From Bordetella petrii (lineage in GTDB: Bacteria > Pseudomonadota > Gammaproteobacteria > Burkholderiales > Burkholderiaceae_B): 64,000 nt of DNA. This document shows, one piece after another, positions 33,185-42,875 of this stretch. Under the pieces are notes generated by a model. The model saw only the letters and a list, made by a program, of their open reading frames with translations. It searched no databases and was not told the DNA's origin. How positions within the stretch are numbered: position 1 is the first letter of the stretch; each line of letters begins with the position of its first letter. The stretch covers positions 2,149,490 to 2,213,489 of the forward strand of contig NZ_JAFMZZ010000001.1 in the NCBI RefSeq assembly GCF_017356245.1, given 5' to 3'. The translations under genes were made by a program, and so were the position numbers.

Positions 33185-34509
33185 AGGATATGAAGGCTTA
33201 TTCCACAGAGTTGCCCGGGCTGCAGAGCGGCATCCGGTTTCTTTTCTGCTCGCAGGGCGACGGCGTGGCCGCGCAGCTGGTCGAGGCATTGGGCCCCATG
33301 GGCGTGCTGACCCAGGAGTCGCCGTCGGTCGAGCAGCTGGGGCGGCGGCTGGCCGATATCGATCCGCAGATCATCTTCCTGGACTTCACGCTGGCCGGCA
33401 ATGACCCGGGCAAGCTGCTGCGCTCGGCCGACCTGGCGCGCACGCTGGCGCGCGTGGCGCCCGCCATCCCGCGGGTGGCGGTGGGCCTGCTGGGCCAGCC
33501 CGAGGGCGCCATTGCCGCCCTGCGCGCCGGGGTGACCGACTTCGTCGACCCTTCGGTGGCCCCGCAGGAAGTGCGCGAGATCGTGCAGCGCCTGCTGGAC
33601 ATGCCCAGCCTGGGCGGAGCCGAAGGCGGCTCGCGCCGCGACGTGCTGCTGATCGGCGCGCGCGGCGGCGTGGGCACCAGCACGCTGGCGGCCCACCTGG
33701 CGGGCATCGCGCAAGACCGCTACGTACAGGCGCAGTCCGAATCGAATGGCGCGGCCCGCAAGCCGGCCGATGCGGACGCCACGCTGCCGCTGGCGGCGCG
33801 CGTGGCTCTGCTGGACCTGGGCTGGCCCATCGGCGACGCGCAGTTGTATGTGAACGTGGCCGGCGATTTCGACTTTGCCGAAGCCGCGCGCAACCTGCAG
33901 CGGCTCGACGCCACGCTGCTGGGCTCGGCCATGGCGCATACGCGCGACGGCCTGAGCGTGATGGCCCTGCCGCGCGATCCGGCCCAGATGAACCATATGT
34001 CGCAGTCGGACTCGCTGCTGGTGTTCGAGCGCCTGCGCCAGCACTTCGGGCTGATGATCACCGACACGGGCGGGTTTTCCAATATGGATTTCGTGGCCGC
34101 GCTGGCGCGCACCTCGCACACGACCTGGCTCGTCACCGACCAGAGCGTCAGTTCGCTGGTGGCCCTGTCCGCCACGCTGCAGGACCTGGAGCGCCGCCAT
34201 GTCGAGCGCAGTTCGCTGGGGCTGGTGGTCAACCGCTATGACGAGCGCTACGGCATGACCGCCCAGCAGATCGCCGACCGGTTCCAGCTGGACCTGGTGG
34301 GCACGCTGCCCGACCGGGCGCTGGCCTTGATGGTATGCACCAACCAGGGCCGGCTGCTGCACCAGGATGCCGAGCGCGATGTATACGTGCGCGGCGTGCA
34401 GGCCCTGGCCGAAAAGCTGTGCAATGAAACGCACCAGGCTGCCGGGCGCGGCAGCTGGCTGGCCACCTGGCTGCCCGGGGTGCACCGGCGCATGCTGGTG
34501 GCCGAATAG
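33181..34509 (+). CDS. tadZ: Tad pilus polar-localisation ATPase TadZ/CpaE
   Basis: A 442-residue protein with an N-terminal receiver-like domain (about 15-135; IIFLDFTLAGNDP) that lacks a clear phospho-acceptor set, then a MinD/ParA-type ATPase domain (about 150-430). The P-loop reads GARGGVGTST, a deviant Walker A without the usual lysine before T, as often seen in TadZ. The role in other systems is placing the pilus machine at a pole. GTG 33181 overlaps the rcpA stop (GTGA); ATG 33190 is possible but has AAGGA too close. Confidence 0.88.
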   Translation: MKDMKAYSTELPGLQSGIRFLFCSQGDGVAAQLVEALGPMGVLTQESPSVEQLGRRLADIDPQIIFLDFTLAGNDPGKLLRSADLARTLARVAPAIPRVAVGLLGQPEGAIAALRAGVTDFVDPSVAPQEVREIVQRLLDMPSLGGAEGGSRRDVLLIGARGGVGTSTLAAHLAGIAQDRYVQAQSESNGAARKPADADATLPLAARVALLDLGWPIGDAQLYVNVAGDFDFAEAARNLQRLDATLLGSAMAHTRDGLSVMALPRDPAQMNHMSQSDSLLVFERLRQHFGLMITDTGGFSNMDFVAALARTSHTTWLVTDQSVSSLVALSATLQDLERRHVERSSLGLVVNRYDERYGMTAQQIADRFQLDLVGTLPDRALALMVCTNQGRLLHQDAERDVYVRGVQALAEKLCNETHQAAGRGSWLATWLPGVHRRMLVAE

Positions 34510-34544
34510 TGGGCCCACGGCATACCCACTGAACAGGACCCGAC

Positions 34545-35900
34545 ATGATCATGACAGCCACGATCCAATTCGGCCCCGACAGCGACAAGAGTTTTGTCGG
34601 ATCAGCCCGCTACCAGGAAGTCAAGAGCGCCGCCTACGAGCACCTGCTCTCGCGCATCGAAGAACTGGGCGCCGAATTCGGCCGCTGGGCACGCGACGCG
34701 ATCCAGGACTTCGTCGATATCGAAGTGGCCAGTTTCGCGCGCACCAAGCGCGTGGCCATCAACGAAGGCGAAATGCGCCACATCGCCGCGGCGCTGACCA
34801 AAGAGCTGGCCGGCCTGGGCCCGCTGGAAGACCTGCTGGCCGATCCCGCGGTGGAAGACATCCTGATCAACGGCTACGACAATGTGTTCGTGTCGCGCGG
34901 CGGCGTGCTGACGCGCGAATCGCTGGGGTTTTCCGACAACCAGCATGTGCTGCGCATCGTGCGGCGCATTCTGGCGCCGATCGGGCGCCGGCTGGATGAA
35001 TCCAGCCCCATGGTGGATGCGCGCCTGCCCGACGGCGGCCGGCTGAATGTGGTGATCGAGCCGCTGGCCGTGGACGGGCCGATGGTGTCGATCCGCAAGT
35101 TCCGCAAAGACCCGCTCAAGCCGGCCGACCTGCTGACGCTGGGCAGTTTCAACGAAGACATCCACCGGCTGCTGAACATGGCGGTGGCCAACCGCTGCAA
35201 TATCCTCGTGTCGGGCGGCACCAGCTCGGGCAAGACTTCGCTGCTGAACGCGCTGGCGTTTTTCATTCCCACCAACGAGCGCGTGGTTACCGTGGAAGAC
35301 ACGGCCGAGCTGTCGCTGAACCACCCGCACGTGGTGCGGCTGGAGTCGCGCCAGGGCGGCTTCGACGGCGACGGCCTGGTCACCATCCGCGACCTGATCC
35401 GCAACAGCCTGCGCATGCGGCCCGACCGCGTGGTGGTGGGCGAAGTGCGCGGCGCCGAAGTCATGGACATGCTGCAGGCCATGAACACCGGCCATGAAGG
35501 CTCGATGGCCACCATTCACGCCAACTCGCCGCGCGAATGCTTGTACCGGATCGAGATGCTGGCCGGCTTTGCCGGTTTCCAGGGCAGCGAAGACAGCCTG
35601 CGCCGGCAGATCGCCAGCGCGCTGGATTTCATCGTGCAGATCGGCCGCCTGCCCAACGGCAAGCGGCGCGTGCTGTCGATTACCGAAGTCACCGGCATGG
35701 GCGATACCGTCATCGCCACCCAGGAACTGTATCGCCACGAGTTGTTCGTAACGCCGGACGGCGAGGAAAAAGACACCTGGAACTGGCTGGGCGTGCATCC
35801 GCATACACCCAAGCTGGCCAAGCTGCGCGATGAAATGCGCGCCAGCGTCGCCGCGCAGGAAGATTCGTCCGGCGGCGGCTTCTGGGGCCGGAGGCGCTGA
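34545..35900 (+). CDS. tadA: Tad pilus assembly/secretion ATPase TadA/CpaF
   Basis: A 451-residue type II/IV secretion ATPase. The N-terminal helical region leads to a core with Walker A GGTSSGKT (224-231), the Asp box TVEDTAELSLNHPHVVRLE, Walker B LRMRPDRVVVGEVRGAE and the His box NTGHEGSMATIHAN. It powers pilus extension, and in this family also retraction, at the inner membrane together with TadB and TadC. ATG 34545 has an AGGA site. The stop shares one base with the tadB start (TGATG). Confidence 0.95.
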   Translation: MIMTATIQFGPDSDKSFVGSARYQEVKSAAYEHLLSRIEELGAEFGRWARDAIQDFVDIEVASFARTKRVAINEGEMRHIAAALTKELAGLGPLEDLLADPAVEDILINGYDNVFVSRGGVLTRESLGFSDNQHVLRIVRRILAPIGRRLDESSPMVDARLPDGGRLNVVIEPLAVDGPMVSIRKFRKDPLKPADLLTLGSFNEDIHRLLNMAVANRCNILVSGGTSSGKTSLLNALAFFIPTNERVVTVEDTAELSLNHPHVVRLESRQGGFDGDGLVTIRDLIRNSLRMRPDRVVVGEVRGAEVMDMLQAMNTGHEGSMATIHANSPRECLYRIEMLAGFAGFQGSEDSLRRQIASALDFIVQIGRLPNGKRRVLSITEVTGMGDTVIATQELYRHELFVTPDGEEKDTWNWLGVHPHTPKLAKLRDEMRASVAAQEDSSGGGFWGRRR

Positions 35901-36826
35901 TGGCCGCCGCATGGGTACTGGCGGCCGCGGCGCTGGCCCTGGTTCTGGGGGCCGCGCTGCTATGGCATCGCGCCGGGCAGGGGCAGCGCCGCCAGGCCAC
36001 GTCGGTGTTCCTGGAGCGCCAGCTCAGCCAGGGCCAGCCGGGCGTGCAGGCCGACGACGGCGCCGAGGCGCCCAGCACGGCGCTGCGCAGCGGCATCGAG
36101 CACTGGGATATCCTGCTGCGCTGCGCCGGCCTGCGGCAGACCGCCGGGCTGTACACCGCCATTGCCGCCGTCCTGTGCGCGGGCGTCCTGCTGGCGGCCG
36201 TGTTCGGCGGGCTGGTGTCGGCCATCGTGGCGGCGGTCATGCTGCTGGTGGCCGTGTATTTCTACATCTGGCTGCGCGCCGACCGGCGCCGGGGGCGCAT
36301 GTTCGACCAGTTGCCCGAAATGCTGGACACCATGGTGCGCCTGATCACCATCGGCAACAGCATGGCGGCGGCTTTCCAGGCCGCGGCGGCCAATACGAAC
36401 GAGCCCCTGCGCGAAGTGGTCGAGAAAGCCGCGCACCTGAGCCGTTCGACCCAAGAGCTGGATGCCGCCCTGGCCAACGTGGCGCGCCAGTACGGATTCG
36501 AAGAACTGCGCCTGCTGGCCGCCGTGGTGCGCGTGGCCCAGAAGTATGGCGGGCGCAGCGATGTGGTGCTGGAGCGCATTGCCGCCTTCATGCGCGACGT
36601 GGCGCAGGCGCGCGGCGAACTGGTGGCCGCGTCGGCCGAGATCCGCCTGTCGGCCTGGGTGCTGGCGCTGATGCCGCTGGGCATCGCCTGCTACATCATG
36701 CTGACCAACAACGCGATGTTCATGGACATGTGGGACGACGCGCTGGGTTTCAAGATGCTGATGGCCGCCCTGGGGTTGCAGGTCGCGGGTTCGTACTGGC
36801 TGTATCGCATGACCAAATCCATATGA
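35900..36826 (+). CDS. tadB: Tad inner-membrane platform protein TadB
   Basis: A 308-residue type II secretion F-domain protein. Membrane spans lie near 5-22, 90-125 (two), and 250-300 (two), with the cytoplasmic F domain between (about 130-250; FDQLPEMLDTMVRLITIGNS). The segment AFQAAAANTNEPL is the usual F-domain helix pair. It forms the inner-membrane platform that couples TadA to pilus growth, together with TadC. Start ATG 35900 is joined to the tadA stop. Confidence 0.92.
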   Translation: MAAAWVLAAAALALVLGAALLWHRAGQGQRRQATSVFLERQLSQGQPGVQADDGAEAPSTALRSGIEHWDILLRCAGLRQTAGLYTAIAAVLCAGVLLAAVFGGLVSAIVAAVMLLVAVYFYIWLRADRRRGRMFDQLPEMLDTMVRLITIGNSMAAAFQAAAANTNEPLREVVEKAAHLSRSTQELDAALANVARQYGFEELRLLAAVVRVAQKYGGRSDVVLERIAAFMRDVAQARGELVAASAEIRLSAWVLALMPLGIACYIMLTNNAMFMDMWDDALGFKMLMAALGLQVAGSYWLYRMTKSI

Positions 36827-36836
36827 CGGCGGCGCC

Positions 36837-37835
36837 ATGGACATTCTGACCGCTCCCACTTCTTCAGGCCTGCTGGCCGCGGCGGTATTGCTGGTGGGCC
36901 TGGCGCTGCTGGTGGCCGGCCTGGGCATGGCCTGGCGCCTGCGCGGACAGGCGCGCAGCATGCGCGTGGTCGAGCAGGCGCTGGCCGGGCGCGACCCGGC
37001 GCGCGCCGCGAGGCCGGCTGGCGAGCCGGAGCCGGCCGGCCGCCTGGCGGCGCTGGCGCAGGGTACCGACGCCCTGGGCAGGCGCCTGAGCGAAGGCCGC
37101 CTGGCGGAATCGCTGCTGCCCGACGAAGACAACAAGCTGATCGAGCTGGCCGGCTATGCCAACGTAGCGGGCGCACGCGCCCGCTACGTGGCGCTGCGCT
37201 TCGGGCTGGCGCTGGCGCTGCCCGTGGGGGCCGTGCTGCTGCGCCGCGCGTGGTCCGGGCCGGGTTCGCTGATGGTCATGGTGTTTACCTTGTTCATCGG
37301 CTTTGCCGTGGGCTACATGCTGCCCAAATGGCTGCTGGCCCGGCGCGTCAAGGCGCGCAAGAAGCAAGCCGAGAAAGAATTGCCCCTGCTGGTGGACTTG
37401 CTGCGCCTGCTGCAGGGCGTGGGCCTGTCGGTGGACCAGAGCCTGAGCGTGATCGTCAACGATTTCAAGGCGGTGCTGCCGGTATTGGGCCATGAGCTGG
37501 GCGCCGCCACCGCGGTGTATGCCCGCGGCCGCACGCGCGAGCAGTCGCTGGCGCGGCTGTCGCAGGGCTTCGACAACGATGACCTGGCCGCGATCTGCCG
37601 GCTGCTGGTGCAGGTGGACCGCCATGGCGGCGCCGTGCAGGAACCCCTGAACCGGTTCGCGCAGCGCATCCGCGACAAGCGCCGCTTCGAGCTCAAGGAA
37701 AAAATCGGCCGCCTGACGGTCAAGATGACCGGGGTGATGATCGTGACCCTGCTGCCCGCGCTGCTGATCGTGACGGGCGGCATGGGCATCTTGTCGGTGC
37801 TGCGCGGGCTGTCGCGCATTGCGGGAGGAATGTGA
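36837..37835 (+). CDS. tadC: Tad inner-membrane platform protein TadC
   Basis: A 332-residue paralogue of TadB with the same F-domain fold. One N-terminal helix (about 9-33), two helices around 120-160 and a last helix at about 298-325 frame a cytoplasmic domain with ELPLLVDLLRLLQGVGLSVDQ and LNRFAQRIRDKRRFELKEKI. It partners TadB in the inner membrane. It begins 10 bases after tadB and overlaps or abuts tadD. Confidence 0.92.
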   Translation: MDILTAPTSSGLLAAAVLLVGLALLVAGLGMAWRLRGQARSMRVVEQALAGRDPARAARPAGEPEPAGRLAALAQGTDALGRRLSEGRLAESLLPDEDNKLIELAGYANVAGARARYVALRFGLALALPVGAVLLRRAWSGPGSLMVMVFTLFIGFAVGYMLPKWLLARRVKARKKQAEKELPLLVDLLRLLQGVGLSVDQSLSVIVNDFKAVLPVLGHELGAATAVYARGRTREQSLARLSQGFDNDDLAAICRLLVQVDRHGGAVQEPLNRFAQRIRDKRRFELKEKIGRLTVKMTGVMIVTLLPALLIVTGGMGILSVLRGLSRIAGGM

Positions 37836-38722
37836 TGAAGCGCGTGTCGCGACCCCATGGACGGCTGGGCGCGGTGCTGTGCACCGTGCTGCTGGCCGGT
37901 TGCCAGAGCAACAAGATGGAATCGGCCTGGGAGCTGATCCAGCAACAGCAGCAGGAGCAGGCCTTGATGCGGCAGTCCGAAGACGATCCGGATGCCGGCA
38001 AGCAGCCTACCGAGCCGCAGCTGATGTTGGCCCTGATCCGTGAAAACCAGGCCCAGGGGCGGTATTTCGCGTCGCTGGCCTATATCGACGCCTATCGCCA
38101 GCGCTTTGGCAACAGCGACCAATTAGAGGCGCTGCAGGCCGACGCGCTGCGGCGCACGGGCCAGCAAGAGCAGAGCGAGGCGGCCTACCGGAAGCTGCTG
38201 GGCGGCGCCCAGGCCGCGCAAGGCTGGCACGGCCTGGGCCTGCTGGCCGGGGCGCGCGGCGATTACGCCCAGGCCGCGCAAGACCTGGAGCACGCCGTCA
38301 AGCTGGCCCCCACCGATGCGCAGATGCTGGGCGACCTGGGCTACGCGCGCCTGCGCGCCGGCGACAGCGCCGGCGCGCGCGTGCCGCTGGGCAAGGCGGC
38401 CGAACTCGATCCGTCCAACACCAAGGTGCTGGCCAATATGGCCCTGCTGCTGGTGGTCGAGGGCAACGCCGTGCAGGCGCAGCAGCTGATGGACCGCGCC
38501 CGCCTGGGGCAGGACGCGCGCAGCCAGATCTACCAGCTGGCCAGCCAGATGCAGGCGCAGGGCCGCGCGGGCAGTACGCCGCGCGCCCAGGGCGTGGTGC
38601 GCGACGTGACGCGGGTGTCCGGCGCGCACGGCGCCACCCAGGTGTCCAGTGGGCGCGACGTGGTCATGCCCATGCTGCAGCCGGTGATGGACCGCATGAT
38701 CAACCCGCCCATGGTGCAGTAG
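37835..38722 (+). CDS. tadD: TPR lipoprotein TadD
   Basis: A 295-residue lipoprotein with lipobox LAGC (Cys23) and at least three tetratricopeptide repeats (about 70-210), for example AAYRKLLGGAQAAQGWHGLGLL and QDLEHAVKLAPTDAQMLGDLGY. TadD-type pilotins help the secretin reach or assemble in the outer membrane. ATG 37835 follows GGGAGGA at seven bases; a GTG at 37832 would add one residue. The Gln-rich stretch IQQQQQEQ near the N-terminus is a flexible spacer. Confidence 0.9.
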   Translation: MKRVSRPHGRLGAVLCTVLLAGCQSNKMESAWELIQQQQQEQALMRQSEDDPDAGKQPTEPQLMLALIRENQAQGRYFASLAYIDAYRQRFGNSDQLEALQADALRRTGQQEQSEAAYRKLLGGAQAAQGWHGLGLLAGARGDYAQAAQDLEHAVKLAPTDAQMLGDLGYARLRAGDSAGARVPLGKAAELDPSNTKVLANMALLLVVEGNAVQAQQLMDRARLGQDARSQIYQLASQMQAQGRAGSTPRAQGVVRDVTRVSGAHGATQVSSGRDVVMPMLQPVMDRMINPPMVQ

Positions 38723-38774
38723 GGCATTGCCCGGCGCCCGGCCATCGTATTCACGAACCTGAAAGAGACTGACC

Positions 38775-39224
38775 ATGTCCCGATACTTTCTTCGCCTTCC
38801 GCTGGTCCTGGCCGCCGCGCTGCCCTGGGCGGCGGCGGCGCAGATGAATGCGCCGCTGACGGGCGGCGGCGCCCAGCCTGCCGCGGTGGCGGCGCCGGCG
38901 GCCGCGCCCGCCGCGCAGGCCATGCCCGCCCGCCCGGTGGTCCGGCAGGTGCAGACGCCGATGCCGGCCGCGGCCGCGCCCGCGGCGCCGGCCAGGGCAT
39001 CGGCCGCCAGCGCGCCGGCTGCCACGGCGCCCGCCGAGCGCCATGAAGGCTTCGGCGATGTCACGCGCGGCCTGCTGGCCGCCCAGGCCGACGGCCGCCG
39101 CGCCGGCGGGGCGCTACCCATGCTGGGGCCGGTGTCCACGGCGGCATGGAACCGCTACCTGGAGAGCTTCCGCCAGCCCATTCCGCAATGGTTCACCGAG
39201 AAGGTGAAGACGGACAGCAAGTAA
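38775..39224 (+). CDS. DUF3613 family exported protein
   Basis: A 149-residue protein with a signal peptide (cleavage likely after WAAAA), a long Ala/Pro-rich linker (about 30-90) and a conserved C-terminal part: GFGDVTRGLLAAQADGRR, ALPMLGPVSTAAWNRYLESF and PIPQWF. This C-terminal pattern is that of DUF3613, found beside tad genes in beta-proteobacteria. Its function is unknown; the location between tadD and the tadG-like gene suggests a periplasmic accessory of the Flp pilus. Confidence 0.78.
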   Translation: MSRYFLRLPLVLAAALPWAAAAQMNAPLTGGGAQPAAVAAPAAAPAAQAMPARPVVRQVQTPMPAAAAPAAPARASAASAPAATAPAERHEGFGDVTRGLLAAQADGRRAGGALPMLGPVSTAAWNRYLESFRQPIPQWFTEKVKTDSK

Positions 39225-39249
39225 TCCGCCGCAACGGGCAGCCGCCGAT

Positions 39250-41370
39250 ATGAAACCGTCTTTGCGCCTTTCGCCATCGCGCACCCGCCAGCGCGGCTCT
39301 ATCGCCGTGTCGACGGCGTTCGCCGTGCTGATCGGCCTGGTGGTGCTGCTGTCGGCACAGATCGGCTACCTGTTCTACATGAAGCGCGAACTGCAGAAGG
39401 CGGCTGACCTGGCGGCCCTGTCGGCCGTGCAGGTGCTGGCGCCCACCGGGGCCGCGTCCGATTGCGCGGCGGCCTCGCCCGTCGCCGCCGCGGCCCAGGC
39501 CAGCGCGGTGGCCAACGTGCCGGATTTTGTCGATCCCATCACGGCCGCAGACGTAACCGTCGACTGCAAATTCTGGGATCCCACTCGCGCCGATCCGGCC
39601 GGCATGCACCTGTTCGATCCCGACGCCGCCGCCGGCGGGCGCGTCAACGCGGTGCGGGTGCGCATCGACAAGACGCTCAGCGCCCTGATTCCCAGCGTGG
39701 TCGGCGGCTGGATGGGGGGCACGGAAGTCAGCGTCGTGGCGGTGGCTTCGAATACCGCGCCCACGGCGACGTTCAGTGTGGAGTCGCGCCTGTTGCGCCT
39801 GGCTTCGGACGGGCTGCTCGGCAAGGTGCTGGCATCGCTGGGCGCCACGCCCGCGCAGTTGAGCGTGCTGGATTCGGCCGGCCTGCTCGACCTGAACGTG
39901 ACGCCCTCGGGCCTGTTGCAGCAATTGGGCTTGCCTTTGTCGGTATTGTCCGGCATCGGCACGCCCGAGGAATTGGCGGCGCTGAAGGCGGTATCGCTGG
40001 GCGATCTGCTCAATGCCACGCTGGCGGTGGCTCAGCGCACCAGCGGCACGGCACAGGCGCAGATTGGTTTGCTGTCCGACATTGTCGGCGTGCTGCTCGA
40101 TCTGGCGCCCCTGGATGTGCCCATCAAACTGTTCGGTGAAGGCGGCGTACTGGATGCGTCGCTGGTGACGGATGCGCAGTCGGCGTTGCTGGCCGACGTC
40201 AAGGTTACTGACCTGCTGCAAACCAGCCTGATGATCGCCAATGGCGACAACCTGATCAACTTGGGCCTGGATGTGCCCATCCTGGGGGTGCAGAGCCGTG
40301 TGCGCGTAATCGAGCCCCCTTCGATTGCCGTCGGCGGGGTGGGCACGCGCGCCAGCACCGCCGGGGTGCGCGTGTACTTTCGCTTGAAGACCGACGACAT
40401 CCCTGTAGTGGGGCCGCTGCTGAGCACGCTGGGAACACGGGTAGACCTGCCGCTCATCATCGAAGCGGGCCAGTCCGACGCCACCTTGACGGCCCTGTGC
40501 GAAGCGCCCTTGACGCCGCATCAGGCCAGCTTCGACGTGCGCTCATCGGTGGCCAACGTATGCCTGGGGAAATTCCCGGACATGGACCCGTCCGACGACA
40601 ATTCCTTTTTTTCCCGCGCCAATGCGTGCGTCGAAAGCGATTTCATCTCTGTGCAACGATACCCGGTGCTCAATGTGCTGGGCATCCTGCCCATCAACAG
40701 CCGGGTGACCCTGCCGCTTTTCCGCCCGGGCACTCCGGTGCCCGTCACGCTGACCGAGCCGCCTTCGCCGGACGCCACCCGCACCGTTCAGGCCACCGAC
40801 CTCGACCTGGCCCAGATGAGCCAGGACACGGCCGACGCCGTCATCGGCGGCATCCTGGGCGACCTGCTCGGCGCCAATGGCTCCAGCCCGGTTTCGATGA
40901 CCGATGCCGAACGCAAGTCGCTGGCCGCGCAACTGGTGGGGCCGTCCACCAACGGCCGCTCGATCACGACAGTGGTCAATGAATTGCAGTGGTCCGGCCA
41001 GGCGATGGATGCCCTGGCCAGCCGCATGACCACAGGCGGCCTGACCGGCGCGCTGGGCGGCACCCTGCAGCTCGTGGGCAATGTGCTGGGCTCGCTGCTG
41101 TCGCCGGTACTGGATATCGGCTGCGGCGTGGGCAGCCTGTTCGGCAGCCTGAAGGAATGCCGCATCAATACCGTGGCGGATGTGGTGCTCAAGGCGAACG
41201 GCAACGGCCTCAGCGGCCTGGCCGGCATCGTCGTGGCCCTGCTGCAGCCGCTGCTGGACCCGCTGTCGGCCCTGCTGCAGCAGTTGCTGAATCTGCTCGG
41301 CCTGAATCTCGGCGAAACCGACCTGTCCCTGCTGTCCGTGGACTGCGGCAAGCCGCGGCTGGTTTACTGA
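39250..41370 (+). CDS. TadG-like pilus-associated protein
   Basis: A 706-residue protein. The N-terminus has a basic leader, the motif RQRG followed by a membrane helix (about 17-42) and KRELQKAADLAALSAVQVLA, which is the TadG/TadE-like entry segment. The long periplasmic part has repeated Leu/Gly-rich stretches (LGLPLSVLSGIG, LNLLGLNLGETDL) and scattered cysteines. Large proteins of this type occur at the end of tad operons and are presumed to be minor components or anchors of the fibre. It has no recognisable von Willebrand domain. The start ATG 39250 lacks a strong ribosome site. Confidence 0.8.
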   Translation: MKPSLRLSPSRTRQRGSIAVSTAFAVLIGLVVLLSAQIGYLFYMKRELQKAADLAALSAVQVLAPTGAASDCAAASPVAAAAQASAVANVPDFVDPITAADVTVDCKFWDPTRADPAGMHLFDPDAAAGGRVNAVRVRIDKTLSALIPSVVGGWMGGTEVSVVAVASNTAPTATFSVESRLLRLASDGLLGKVLASLGATPAQLSVLDSAGLLDLNVTPSGLLQQLGLPLSVLSGIGTPEELAALKAVSLGDLLNATLAVAQRTSGTAQAQIGLLSDIVGVLLDLAPLDVPIKLFGEGGVLDASLVTDAQSALLADVKVTDLLQTSLMIANGDNLINLGLDVPILGVQSRVRVIEPPSIAVGGVGTRASTAGVRVYFRLKTDDIPVVGPLLSTLGTRVDLPLIIEAGQSDATLTALCEAPLTPHQASFDVRSSVANVCLGKFPDMDPSDDNSFFSRANACVESDFISVQRYPVLNVLGILPINSRVTLPLFRPGTPVPVTLTEPPSPDATRTVQATDLDLAQMSQDTADAVIGGILGDLLGANGSSPVSMTDAERKSLAAQLVGPSTNGRSITTVVNELQWSGQAMDALASRMTTGGLTGALGGTLQLVGNVLGSLLSPVLDIGCGVGSLFGSLKECRINTVADVVLKANGNGLSGLAGIVVALLQPLLDPLSALLQQLLNLLGLNLGETDLSLLSVDCGKPRLVY

Positions 41371-41394
41371 CAAGAACAAGGAACCCCAGAAGGA

Positions 41395-42792
41395 ATGACC
41401 AAGCCTGCCATCCGCGACGACTTCGACCTCTATGTCTGGGAGGGTCTGTCCGATATTGCGGCGCGCGCCGAACGGTGCCTGGCCGGCATGGACGTCACCG
41501 TGGTGCGCGCCGATGCCGGCACCGCCTTTCCGCCGCCGCGCGACATCACCCGCGCGGCGGTGGCGCTGGTGTCGGTGTCGGTCATGGGCGACAAGCGCTT
41601 CAGCGGCTACGACTGGCTGGCCTCGCAGGGCATGCCGGTCATCTGGGTGGCGTCCGAAGTGCGCGGCAATGATCCGCGCTTCTATCCGCCCGAGTATTCG
41701 CACACCTTGCCGCTGATGTTCACCACGGCGGAACTGCGCAAGCAGCTGTTCGACCTGCTGGGCTCGCTGGACCGCGCCGACCGCCAGGTGGCGCGCCGCG
41801 AGCAGCCCTTCGTGGCGGTGTCCGAGCCCATGCAGGCCCTGCTGGCAGAGGCGCAGATGTTCGCCGACTGCCGCAGCAACGTGCTGATCCATGGCCAGAC
41901 CGGCGTGGGCAAAGAACGCGTGGCGCGCCTGCTGCACGATCGCGCCGCCTGGGCCGAAGGGCCGTTCGTGGCGGTGAACTGCGGGGCCATTCCCGAAGGC
42001 CTGTTCGAGGCGCATTTCTTCGGCCATGCCAAGGGGGCTTTCACGGGGGCGGTGGGGGCGCACAAGGGCTATTTCGAGCAGGCCGACGGCGGCACGCTGT
42101 TCCTGGATGAAATCGGCGATTTGCCGCTGTACCAGCAAGTGAAGCTGCTGCGCGTGCTGGAGCAGAATGCCGTGACCCGGCTGGGCTCGACGGTGCAGGT
42201 GCCGGTGGACTTCCGGCTGGTGGCGGCCACCAACAAAGACCTGCGCGAGCTGTGCGCGCAGGACGAATTCCGTTCCGACCTGTACTACCGCCTGGCGGTC
42301 ATCGAGCTGTACATCCCCAGCCTGGAAGAACGGGGGCCTGAAGAAAAGATCGCCATTTTCCGCGCGCTGCTGGAACGCCATGATGCCGGGCAGGACGAAC
42401 CGCCGCCGGGCTGGCTGCTGGAACGCGTGGCCGGCACCGCCTTTGCCGGCAATGTGCGCGAACTGTCGAACGTGGTCGAACGGGTGGCTATTGTGCGGCG
42501 CCAGTTCCGGCAATGGGACCGGCCGCGCATCGAGCAGATATTCGACCGGCTGGCGGCCGCGCCGGCCAAGGCCGCCCTGGTGCTGGCGGCCGGGGCCGGC
42601 GACAGCCTGAGCGATGCCGAGCGGGCCGAGCGCGCCCGCATCCTGGCGGCGCTGGAGTCGCACGGCTGGCGGCGCCAGGATACCGCCCATTACCTGGGCA
42701 TCAGCCGCAAGGTGCTGTGGGAAAAGATGCGCAAGCTGCGCCTGGGCAACAACCAGGGCGAGCTGGCCGAAGGGCTGGCCGAACCGTCGTAG
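41395..42792 (+). CDS. Sigma-54-dependent activator (AAA+ and Fis-type HTH)
   Basis: A 465-residue bacterial enhancer-binding protein. The N-terminal 135 residues resemble a receiver-like fold without a clear phosphorylation site. The AAA+ domain has Walker A GQTGVGKE (167-174), the sigma-54 contact loop GAFTGA (214-219), Walker [14 protein letters not shown] and the arginine-finger region FRSDLYYRL. The C-terminus (about 405-455) is a Fis HTH ([31 protein letters not shown]). AGAAGGA precedes ATG 41395. At the end of the tad operon it is the obvious candidate activator of pilus genes, but I found no convincing -24/-12 promoter in the window. Confidence 0.9.
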   Translation: MTKPAIRDDFDLYVWEGLSDIAARAERCLAGMDVTVVRADAGTAFPPPRDITRAAVALVSVSVMGDKRFSGYDWLASQGMPVIWVASEVRGNDPRFYPPEYSHTLPLMFTTAELRKQLFDLLGSLDRADRQVARREQPFVAVSEPMQALLAEAQMFADCRSNVLIHGQTGVGKERVARLLHDRAAWAEGPFVAVNCGAIPEGLFEAHFFGHAKGAFTGAVGAHKGYFEQADGGTLFLDEIGDLPLYQQVKLLRVLEQNAVTRLGSTVQVPVDFRLVAATNKDLRELCAQDEFRSDLYYRLAVIELYIPSLEERGPEEKIAIFRALLERHDAGQDEPPPGWLLERVAGTAFAGNVRELSNVVERVAIVRRQFRQWDRPRIEQIFDRLAAAPAKAALVLAAGAGDSLSDAERAERARILAALESHGWRRQDTAHYLGISRKVLWEKMRKLRLGNNQGELAEGLAEPS

Positions 42793-42875
42793 GCGCCGCC
42801 GGGGACTGGGGAAAATCAGGCCCCTAAGAGTTGAAATTAATTGGTATAGTTCTGCAACGTTTTCTTGGGGAAGGC

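Noticed and set aside
42812..42830. A sigma-54 promoter ahead of the DUF2968 gene
   Set aside because: Only the minimal GG-N10-GC spacing fits; the flanking consensus bases are absent, so it is likely chance in GC-rich DNA.
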